A stretch of DNA of 64,000 nucleotides, taken from an uncultured bacterium (GTDB lineage Bacteria > Cyanobacteriota > Vampirovibrionia > Gastranaerophilales > Gastranaerophilaceae). The DNA lies in NCBI GenBank assembly GCA_949299935.1, contig CASGCE010000034.1, positions 31,654 through 95,653 of the forward strand, read 5' to 3'. The number at the start of each line of letters is the position of its first letter. The first letter of the stretch is position 1. The notes under the pieces were generated by a model. The model saw only the letters and a list, made by a program, of their open reading frames with translations. It searched no databases and was not told where the DNA came from. Below are positions 56,553-64,000 of this stretch, in pieces. The translations under genes and the position numbers were made by a program.

Positions 56553-59500
56553 ATGAATAAGTTGCCTTTATCTTTGCCGGTAGATACTGGCAGGGATAAA
56601 TACTTAAAGTATAAAATACCCAGATTTATAAATCCTGCGCACCATAAAGTTAATTATGTATCTACCAAAAATCAATTAATACCTATCGAAAGACAAGTTG
56701 CACTGTCAAATGCTATGAGCGGTAAGAATATAGTAACATTTTGTGGCAATGGAACTTCTGCTAATGATACAAATGGCACTAATCCGACAGAAGAATTCAA
56801 AAAAATAATTCTACATGAACTACAAACAAGTTTGGGACTTATTCAATGTAACCTGAAAACTGGCAATGACCCCGAAGCTGCATCCAAAGCTTTAGTAGTA
56901 AAGAATTGCCCCGAACTAATATTCTTTTTAAACAATATCGGCACTAAAGGAGTCATTAACCTGCTTAATGATTATTTAAAAAAATATCAACTTAACTTAT
57001 CCGCCGAAAATATTGTACGATTACAAAATATTTTGGTTAATATCAGCGAAAAAACTTCTCTAAATTGTATAAACGATAAACATTGTAATATGTCAGGTAA
57101 TAATTTACCAAGTGCTGTAAATACAGGCATATTAACAACAGCTCAGGTTGTAAAGTCCTACCAGAATGTAAAGTCCGCAGGTTTGTCTGCGACGAAATAT
57201 CAAAGCAAGAACCAATTGCATAACCCTCTCAGTTTTACCACCAACGTAAAATCTGAACTCGCTACAGAAAGTGATTTAGTTCAAATACATCAAATTGACT
57301 TGGAAACATTTGCAGGAAATTATCAAATATTTGAAGATTTTTATACTTACAAGGTTGATTTAGATAAACATGGTATAACAACACACACTTTGAAAACTGA
57401 AGATGGAAAATTTATAGGTTATTATCAACTTGAACCGGTTGAAAATGGAGAATTATATATATATTCAATCGGGGTAAAAAAAGAGCTAAGAAATACCAGA
57501 AAGTCTTATGATGCAATTAAAAAAATGCAAGAGGAAATAAGCGATTTTGCTCACGAACAGGGTGTTGAAAAAGTCGTGCTTGACGTCGCTGCTAACAATA
57601 CCAATCTTGTAAAATTATATAAAAAATTGGGATTTAAAATTACTGATGAATATGAAGGTTTTGAGGCAGGGAATAAATATCATGATTATAGAATGGAGGC
57701 TAATGTCAAGAATAGTACACAAATCTCTCAAAAATCAGACTATAAAAGTATTGATAGTCTAAATGAATATAGACTTTACGATGAGGAATTTGCATCTTTA
57801 AAGGCAGAGATTAAAACAAAACTTGATAACTTGCCACAAATAGCAGGAAAGCTAAAAGATACCCTTTTAACAAAAGAAAATATAACTGTACTGGATAGAT
57901 TTATATCTGATGAAAAGTTATATAATAAGAAAAATTTGCTAAAGAATCTTGGTTTAATTCTATCTTCCATAAATACCCCAGAACAAGCTGTGTTGGCAAA
58001 TAAGCTTCTATCCGATGAAAGATTATATAATAATGAGAACTTGGTTGAAAATTTTGGTTTAATACTATCTTACACCAAGACACCTAAACAATCTCAGATA
58101 AAAATTGATTTAATGGATAAATTCTTATCCGATAAAAAATTATATAATAATGAAAATTTGGTTGCCAGATTTTGTGATATTTTACATTCAGCCATAACTG
58201 TCAAGCAAGCTCAAATAAAAATTGATTTAATGGATAAATTCATATCCGATGAGAAATTACATAATAATGAAGATTGGATTGATAATTTTTTTGATATTCT
58301 AAAAAATACCAAAACCTCAGAACAGGCTCAAATAACAAATAAATTCTTTTCTGATGAAAGTATGTACAACAATGAGAATTTGGTTTATTGGTTTTGTAAC
58401 ATTTTATCTTCAGCCAGAACAACCGAACGAGCTCAAATAACAAATAAATTTTTATCTGACAAAAAGTTATTTGAAAATGAAGATTTGGTTGATAGATTCT
58501 GTGATATTCTACATTCAATCAATACTCCCGAACAAGCTCAACTAACAAATATGTTTCTATCTGACAATAAATTATATAATAATAAACATTTACTCGAGAA
58601 TTTCAGTCATATCATAAATCGTGTCCAAATCCCAGAACAAGCACGATTGGTAAATATGTTATTATCCAATAAACGATTATATAACAATAAAGGTTTAATT
58701 AACAAATTTTGTGGGATTCTTGATGATACCCAAACACCCGAACAAGCCCAAATGAAAATTGATTTGTTGGATAAATTCCTATCCGAAAAAAAATTATATA
58801 ATAATAAAAATTGGATAAAAAATTTTAATTCAATTCTATCTTATACTAACACCCCCGAACAGTTGCAGTTGACAAATAAGTTTCTGACTGATAAAAAACT
58901 ATATAACAATAAGGATTTGGTGGATAAATTTTGTACTATTTTACATTCAATCAATTCCCCAGAACAAGCTCAATTAAAAATTAATCTAATTGATAAACTT
59001 ATATCTGACGAAAAGTTATGTAATAATCCAGGTTTGCTTGAAAGATTTTGTACTATTTTACATTCAATCAACACACCCGAACAAGCTCAATTAAAAATTG
59101 ATTTGGTGGATAAATTTATATCCAACGAAGAATTATACAATAATAAGCACCTGATTGAAAATTTTGATTATATTGTTCGTTGTACACAAACCCCCGAGCA
59201 AGCTCAATTGGTAAATATGTTTTGGACAAATGAGAAGTTATACCGTAATGAAAATCTGGTAAAGAATTTTGGTACAATTATGTATTTCATCGAGAACCCG
59301 AAACAAGCTCAGGTAACAAATAAACTTTTATCCGATGAAAAACTATACAATAATAAAAAATTGGTTGAGCAATTTAGTAATATTCTTTATTGCATCAATA
59401 AAAGTCCACAGGCACGATTAACAAATAAACTTTTATCCGATGAAAAACTATACAACAATGAAAAATTGGTTGAGCAATTTAGTAATATTCTATGTAATAT

Positions 59501-61682
59501 CAATGAACCTGAGCAAGCACAATTAATAAGTAAGCTTTTGTCCAATGAAAAGTTGTACAATGACGAAAATTTGATTGAGTCTTTTTATAATATTTTAAGT
59601 TCCACCCAAGATCCCCAACAAGTGCTTGTAAAAATTGATTTAGTGGATAAATTTCTATCTGATAAGAAGTTATGCAATAATGAAAATCTGGTTAAGACTT
59701 TTTATAATATCCTATCTGTTAATTTACGCAAAAAAGTATTATCCCTAATTGATATAAAAAAAGATGTAACACAATTATCTAATATAGAGGCTTTCTTAAT
59801 CGCAAACAAGGAATTATTAAAGCAACCTGGTATGAATGAGTTAAAAGATTCCCAAATAAAAGATTTACTAAGCTATAGTTCTATTAACGAAGCAATTTAT
59901 ATATTAGAAATAGGTGGCGAAGATGTACTAAAACATGCAATTGAATTAAAATATGAAAAATACAAAGATTTTATCAGAAATGCTGAAAGTTTTGAATATA
60001 TTTCTACAGATTTACAACAATTATTAAAAGAGAAAATTGCGAAATTAACTAATCCCGAACAAAAATTGGAAAAAATAAAAATTATTACCACAATCATCGG
60101 TAATATAGATGAAGCAAGCCTTAAAGATTTGATTGATTTGATAAAAACACCTGCAATGACTCCTGATCAAAAGGCAATGGCAAATAGAATTTTTTCAACT
60201 AAAAAATCATATAATGAACAAATAGAAGATTTTATTATTGAATTTAATGTGCCTGTAAACAAACAGGATAATGTTAGAAAATTACTTCAAAAGGCAGTAT
60301 TAAATGAAAAATTTTTCACACCACCATCAGTAAATGAACAAATTGCCATTTTAAATAAAAAAATGCAAAGTGTTATGCAAAATAATAAAATTCCTCAAGA
60401 CAAAAAAACAAGTTATATAAATACACTTAAAAGGCAAATTATAAATATTAAAACAAAACCGGAAGATTATACAAGAGTAAGTATTAATGATACAGGCATA
60501 AAATCTCTCGCACAAATCGTTGAGGCACATATTAATTTACCTAATTATCAAAAGGAATTTAATGCGCAGTTAAATAATCTAATATACCAAAAAGCCGGTA
60601 TAAAAACAACTTCTCAACTGCTTAATTCAATACAGTATGATAATAAATATTTATCAGAACTTATATGTATGTCTAATTACGGGTTTCAAGCTGAATTTGT
60701 TAATTTGATAGGATTATTAAAAACTCATCCGGATAAAAAATTAACTGATATTATGTTGGAAATTCCGGAAAACCAGGAAACAAAAGCTTTATTTGAGGAG
60801 AATGGTCTTGATTTCAATAAATGGATAAAATTCGATAAAAACTTTAATTATCCATTTACATTAAATTTTGAAGTTGAAAGCGCAGTAGAATTAATAAGAA
60901 AAAATTTAGTTAAAGAATTAAATTCCGAACTGGCAAAAAAGCTTGATCCTAAAGAGATTACAAAACTCAAGCAGATTCTTTATGATAATAATATTAAACA
61001 AGCAGCCCAGAACAAATTACCCAAAATTATTAAATTGATTAAAAAAGAATTAAATACAAATAAATATTGGCAACAAAACATTCCGGAGATTCAAACATTC
61101 AAAGAACACCTCAAAATCTACAAAAAGAATATTAATGATATTGAGAAACTTACAAATACAACCGAAGAATTAAATGTTAGACTTTGGGACAATGATGATG
61201 TAGGAAGGAACCTCTTTTTCGGGAACCATGTCGGCTGCTGTACTTCTGTAGGAAATTCCAATTCATTTGCAGCTCCACAACATTTAATGAATTCTTTTGT
61301 AAATGGTATAGAAATTGTAGATAAGGCAGGAAACTCGCTGGGGAATTCAATGTGTTACTTTGCAAAAGTAGACGGAGAACTTACTTTTGTAATTGATAGT
61401 TTTGAAGCTAACGGGAAATTAGTTGCGGCTCCTGAGGTTTTGAATGCCGTTATTGAATATGCAAAACAAATCTGCAAAAAAATGGGAAGACCTGATGCAA
61501 ATATAATGTTCGGTTCTGACTATAATAAACTTAATTTAGAAAGATGTATTAGAACGGATAATCATAAAATTGAGATAATAGGTAAAGCCCCTCAACTCAC
61601 ATATATTGATGCACTGGGAGGAATATCAAATATAAATAATATTGTTAAATCAAGAAGTATGTACGAAATAACGAATTTATAA
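56553..61682 (+). CDS. Giant repeat protein with GNAT domain and Cys-containing C-terminal domain
   Basis: 1709 residues. Residues about 231-385 form a GNAT acetyltransferase-like domain (YIYSIGVKKELRNTRKSYDA then VVLDVAANNTNLVKLYKKLGF). Residues about 451-1060 contain 17 helical repeats of about 34-41 residues (LSDEKLYNNENLVENF...TPEQAQL). A C-terminal domain (about 1540-1709) has VGRNLFFGNHVGCCTSVG with His1559, Cys1562 and Cys1563 and CYFAKVDGELTFVIDSFE. There is no signal peptide. The architecture suggests an effector-like or scaffold enzyme; function unknown. Confidence 0.8.
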   Translation: MNKLPLSLPVDTGRDKYLKYKIPRFINPAHHKVNYVSTKNQLIPIERQVALSNAMSGKNIVTFCGNGTSANDTNGTNPTEEFKKIILHELQTSLGLIQCNLKTGNDPEAASKALVVKNCPELIFFLNNIGTKGVINLLNDYLKKYQLNLSAENIVRLQNILVNISEKTSLNCINDKHCNMSGNNLPSAVNTGILTTAQVVKSYQNVKSAGLSATKYQSKNQLHNPLSFTTNVKSELATESDLVQIHQIDLETFAGNYQIFEDFYTYKVDLDKHGITTHTLKTEDGKFIGYYQLEPVENGELYIYSIGVKKELRNTRKSYDAIKKMQEEISDFAHEQGVEKVVLDVAANNTNLVKLYKKLGFKITDEYEGFEAGNKYHDYRMEANVKNSTQISQKSDYKSIDSLNEYRLYDEEFASLKAEIKTKLDNLPQIAGKLKDTLLTKENITVLDRFISDEKLYNKKNLLKNLGLILSSINTPEQAVLANKLLSDERLYNNENLVENFGLILSYTKTPKQSQIKIDLMDKFLSDKKLYNNENLVARFCDILHSAITVKQAQIKIDLMDKFISDEKLHNNEDWIDNFFDILKNTKTSEQAQITNKFFSDESMYNNENLVYWFCNILSSARTTERAQITNKFLSDKKLFENEDLVDRFCDILHSINTPEQAQLTNMFLSDNKLYNNKHLLENFSHIINRVQIPEQARLVNMLLSNKRLYNNKGLINKFCGILDDTQTPEQAQMKIDLLDKFLSEKKLYNNKNWIKNFNSILSYTNTPEQLQLTNKFLTDKKLYNNKDLVDKFCTILHSINSPEQAQLKINLIDKLISDEKLCNNPGLLERFCTILHSINTPEQAQLKIDLVDKFISNEELYNNKHLIENFDYIVRCTQTPEQAQLVNMFWTNEKLYRNENLVKNFGTIMYFIENPKQAQVTNKLLSDEKLYNNKKLVEQFSNILYCINKSPQARLTNKLLSDEKLYNNEKLVEQFSNILCNINEPEQAQLISKLLSNEKLYNDENLIESFYNILSSTQDPQQVLVKIDLVDKFLSDKKLCNNENLVKTFYNILSVNLRKKVLSLIDIKKDVTQLSNIEAFLIANKELLKQPGMNELKDSQIKDLLSYSSINEAIYILEIGGEDVLKHAIELKYEKYKDFIRNAESFEYISTDLQQLLKEKIAKLTNPEQKLEKIKIITTIIGNIDEASLKDLIDLIKTPAMTPDQKAMANRIFSTKKSYNEQIEDFIIEFNVPVNKQDNVRKLLQKAVLNEKFFTPPSVNEQIAILNKKMQSVMQNNKIPQDKKTSYINTLKRQIINIKTKPEDYTRVSINDTGIKSLAQIVEAHINLPNYQKEFNAQLNNLIYQKAGIKTTSQLLNSIQYDNKYLSELICMSNYGFQAEFVNLIGLLKTHPDKKLTDIMLEIPENQETKALFEENGLDFNKWIKFDKNFNYPFTLNFEVESAVELIRKNLVKELNSELAKKLDPKEITKLKQILYDNNIKQAAQNKLPKIIKLIKKELNTNKYWQQNIPEIQTFKEHLKIYKKNINDIEKLTNTTEELNVRLWDNDDVGRNLFFGNHVGCCTSVGNSNSFAAPQHLMNSFVNGIEIVDKAGNSLGNSMCYFAKVDGELTFVIDSFEANGKLVAAPEVLNAVIEYAKQICKKMGRPDANIMFGSDYNKLNLERCIRTDNHKIEIIGKAPQLTYIDALGGISNINNIVKSRSMYEITNL
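57903..59720 (+). repeat. Seventeen tandem helical repeats in the giant protein gene
   Basis: Units have the form I/LSDEKLYNNENLVENF, about 20 residues, then TPEQAQL, some with an added KIDLxDKF. Lengths vary between 34 and about 41 residues, so they are coding repeats under selection and not a simple DNA tandem. Confidence 0.85.
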
Positions 61683-61685
61683 ATA

Positions 61686-62252
61686 CTACTGTAAAAAGAC
61701 AAATGGTTTATATTCACCCTGTTTTGTATATTTGTAATTAGGTAAAAGCACTCTATAATCTTCGTTATCTTCATATGCCCAAATCCATCGATGAAGTGTG
61801 CCTATCGAAATACTACCCAAGAATTTATAAACCTTTGGTAGAAGCATTCCCGAATTATACAAATCCAAAAATACTGAGTCAGCCTCTTTTTTTGTCCTAT
61901 ATTTAGTTCTTATATTTTGAAGAGCTTTTACAATATCTACTCTAGCAAGTGCCGTTAATTTTGCACTCTCTGAAATAAATGTCGGGTATTTAGTTGTTGA
62001 GTTTAAAGGAACTAATGCGGTGCAATTTGATTGTGTTGCTTCCTTAATTAATTCATCTTGGAGTTTTTCCTGTATTTCAGGTTCTAGTGATGAGTATAAT
62101 ATCTCGTATGATTTACCTCCAAATACTTTAACTTCACGAGCAATATATTTACCTTTTTGAATTGCTAATCTTAATGAACGGTTACTTTTTAACCCTTTTA
62201 ATTCTGCTATTTTATTAATATCTATATATTCTTCGTTTTTCATCTCAGACAC
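61686..62252 (-). mobile_element. Truncated Mu-type transposase (N-terminal fragment)
   Basis: 188 residues. The N-terminal IDINKIAELKGLKSNRSLRL followed by KSYEILYSSLEPEIQEKL resembles the Mu transposase end-binding winged-helix domain. The region after it (RVDIVKALQNIRTKYRTKKE then LGSISIGTLHRWIWAYEDN) fits the linker. The protein stops before any DDE catalytic domain (Mu transposases exceed 600 residues), directly next to the giant gene. So it is a deletion remnant, or a regulator derived from a transposase. Confidence 0.7.
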
Positions 62253-62301
62253 ACATTAGCTCGGAATTAAATGTATTGGAACATCACTTCCGAGCTTTGT
62301 G
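62251..62301. repeat. Imperfect inverted repeat beside the transposase start
   Basis: AGCTCGGAA (62258-62266) pairs with TTCCGAGCT (62288-62296), and flanking ACACA/TGTGT extends the stem. It overlaps the transposase ATG. Confidence 0.6.
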
Positions 62302-62828
62302 TCGTTTTCATATCATTAAAAAATTAGTTTGACTTATATAAATATAAATAATAATAATTGGCTTTTGTAAAAAAAAGTTTACAAATTCCCTAAAAAAGAG
62401 GAACCAAAATTTTAATTATTTGCGGAACTGGACTTTACCAAAATAATCATTTTATACGTACACTTCAAAATCGGTGCGTAACTCAGCTATATTAAGAAAA
62501 TCTCAATCTATCCGTACAGTCCGAAAAAAGTCCAGTTCGGCAGTTTGATTTTTTTGGAATACTTAAAATTCCGACCTGAAAAAGCCCACACAAAGCGGGC
62601 TGTCCAAAATAATTAAAGTATCCGTACAAATCAATCTGGTCGTTAAATTACATCGTTAAATTACACCGGTCGTTAAATTACATCTGATAAGATTTGTCAA
62701 ATTGTATACTGTAAAAGAAACACATGGTTTGATTATTTTGTACAGATGGTTTGATTATTTTCGGCAACATGGAGTATAAAACTTTTTTTAATTTATGATA
62801 ATATGCCTCTAAGAGGTTGGAAGTTATA
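62302..62828. other. Repeat-rich noncoding DNA between transposase remnant and DUF4917 gene
   Basis: Contains an inverted repeat CGGAACTGGACTTT/AAAGTCCAGTTCGG (62423-62436 and 62527-62540, 13 of 14 paired), TATCCGTACA twice (62509-62518 and 62619-62628), a tandem CGTTAAATTACA three times (62641-62682), ATGGTTTGATTATTTT twice 22 bp apart (62724 and 62746), and a minus-strand terminator-like hairpin (AGCCC/GGGCT, about 62585-62603). They may be transposase end-binding sites. Confidence 0.55.
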
Positions 62829-63836
62829 ATGACAGATTTAACATTTGAAAAAGCGATTCAAGAATGTTGTGATAAAAAGAAGCATTTATTACTAGGAAAT
62901 GGATTTAGCATTAATTTTGATCCGAGTTTTAATTATCCGAATTTACTTTCTAAATCTAAGTTGCCTGCAAAAATAAAAGATATATTTAATAAACAGGGTG
63001 ATTATGAGCAGGTTATAGATAGATTAAATTATTCTTCTAAAGTTTTCAATGCAATAAACGAATATAGTCTTGCAAATAGTTTTTCTAATTTAGCAGAAGA
63101 TTTAAAACGTGATTTAGTTACCACAATTACTAAAATACAATCAAAGGTGCATAATGATGATAATAGAAATCATAATACACTTAAATTTATATCAAATTTC
63201 AATAATATTTTTACTCTTAATTATGACTTACTACTTTACTGGGTAATAATGTATGCTGTAAATTTCAACCACAAAGATCAATTTGGATATAAAAACTATG
63301 TTAAAAATCCTGACTTTTATCCAAAAGATGGGTTTGATAACAATCCTAATGGTGATGATTGCATTTGGAGTAAAGGTAAAAAGGAACAAAATGTTTTCTA
63401 CCTGCATGGAGGTTTGCATTTATTTTATGATAGCCAAAATACATATAAATTGATTTCCGACAGAAATAATAACCAGTCTATATCTGATAAAACCATTTTT
63501 TTGCTTAACCAAGGGATTTCTCCATTAGTCATTACTGAAGGTAATAGCAAGGATAAAAAATTTTGGATTGACCAAAATGATTACCTGCAATATTGCTACA
63601 ACAAACTTTCAGAAATAAACGGTGTTTTGTTTATCCATGGTCATTCTTTAAATGAGACAGACCAACATATCTTTGATGCAATAAATAACAATCCAAATAT
63701 ACAGGAAATATATATAAGCATTCACCCCGAAAGTGGTGAAACTATTGACAAAAAAAGTAAATTAGCTGAAGATGCGTTTAACTGTGACAAAATAAATTTA
63801 CATTTTTATGATGCAGACAGTGTACATATATGGTGA
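62829..63836 (+). CDS. DUF4917 SIR2-like protein
   Basis: 335 residues from ATG 62829; an upstream TTG would add four residues. It carries the family pattern LTFEKAIQECCDKKKHLLLGNGFSI, then IFTLNYDLLLYWVIM, VFYLHGGLHLF and VLFIHGHSLNETDQHIFDAI. This matches SIR2-like DUF4917, some of whose relatives act in phage defence by NAD handling. That role is inference; the downstream gene, cut by the window edge, may be a partner. Confidence 0.85.
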   Translation: MTDLTFEKAIQECCDKKKHLLLGNGFSINFDPSFNYPNLLSKSKLPAKIKDIFNKQGDYEQVIDRLNYSSKVFNAINEYSLANSFSNLAEDLKRDLVTTITKIQSKVHNDDNRNHNTLKFISNFNNIFTLNYDLLLYWVIMYAVNFNHKDQFGYKNYVKNPDFYPKDGFDNNPNGDDCIWSKGKKEQNVFYLHGGLHLFYDSQNTYKLISDRNNNQSISDKTIFLLNQGISPLVITEGNSKDKKFWIDQNDYLQYCYNKLSEINGVLFIHGHSLNETDQHIFDAINNNPNIQEIYISIHPESGETIDKKSKLAEDAFNCDKINLHFYDADSVHIW

Positions 63837-63900
63837 CGTTTTTCATTACTTTGTAAAAAATAATTAATAATAAAGAAAATATTTAAAGAATTGGCTTTGA

Positions 63901-63939
63901 AGCTCCGTTAAAGAATACGGATAATTATCGAGGAGCTTA
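63901..63939 (+). promoter_or_regulatory. Hairpin masking the ribosome binding site of the last gene
   Basis: AAGCTCC (63901-63907) pairs with GGAGCTT (63933-63939), a 7-bp stem whose right arm contains the GAGGAG ribosome binding site for 63948. Could be a translational switch. Confidence 0.35.
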
Positions 63940-63947
63940 ATGAGCTA

Positions 63948-64000
63948 TGGACAAAAACCTGAGTATTCAGGAAATAAAACTGTTGGCGGAATTTAAAACC
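63948..64000 (+). CDS. Unknown protein, N-terminal fragment cut by window edge
   Basis: Starts MDKNLSIQEIKLLAEFKT and stays open to the edge. The GAGGAG site is 11 nt upstream, a bit far; an ATG at 63941 is nearer but closes after 18 codons. Family not recognised from 18 residues. Confidence 0.5.

Noticed and set aside
57903..59720. Giant protein repeats taken as TPR or PPR
   Set aside because: Length near 34-41 fits loosely, but the TPR consensus residues are absent.

Overview
The window is AT-rich and densely coded on both strands. It looks like a gut-type non-photosynthetic relative of cyanobacteria (Vampirovibrionia/Melainabacteria, order Gastranaerophilales). Reasons: prepilin-like proteins with the N-terminus FTLAEVLITLGIIGIVAALTIP (three loci plus a possible fragment), a DUF3326 protein of the kind common in cyanobacteria, several hypothetical proteins sharing a short N-terminal F-x-G-like signature, and Gram-negative housekeeping genes (pdxJ, lspA). 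The assignment is inference from gene style; no 16S or marker search was possible.

Layout. 1-6.8 kb: end of a prepilin-like gene, pdxJ-murT, a YtxH/DUF948 envelope operon, and lspA-rluD. 6.8-13.4 kb: leuS, the two-subunit serine dehydratase, a frameshifted pilin-like pseudogene, surE. 13.4-23 kb: SPOR protein, DUF366-queC-HEAT cluster, purS-purQ-purL (PurL lacks its last domain), two membrane proteins, nadB-nadC. 23-32.5 kb: response regulator, orphan aldolase, alpha/beta hydrolase, class II photolyase, tRNA-Arg, orphan LuxR-type HTH, cell-wall amidase-murI, DUF3326, and a pilin-like gene preceded by a leader with a run of nine G. 32.6-49.3 kb: clpP between two coiled-coil genes, two cobalamin adenosyltransferase paralogues, two ribbon-helix-helix genes, tuf, rimP-nusA, rpsB-tsf, uvrA. 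49.3-64 kb: an accessory region holding a frameshifted gene, tRNA-Leu, a 36-residue-repeat protein with a sigma-4-like HTH, a CheR-like methyltransferase, DUF2085, a 1709-residue repeat/GNAT protein, a truncated Mu-type transposase, repeat-rich noncoding DNA and a SIR2-like DUF4917 gene.

Genes that work together: murT, murI and the AMIN-amidase act on peptidoglycan; nadB/nadC on NAD; purS/purQ/purL on purines; rpsB/tsf/tuf/nusA/rimP on gene expression; sdaAA/sdaAB on serine catabolism.

The clearest pattern beyond single genes is that at least nine genes have a -10-like hexamer ending only 6-8 nt before the start codon and no Shine-Dalgarno, which suggests leaderless transcripts. The most novel-looking proteins are the two solenoid-repeat proteins at 51.4-53.1 kb and 56.6-61.7 kb.
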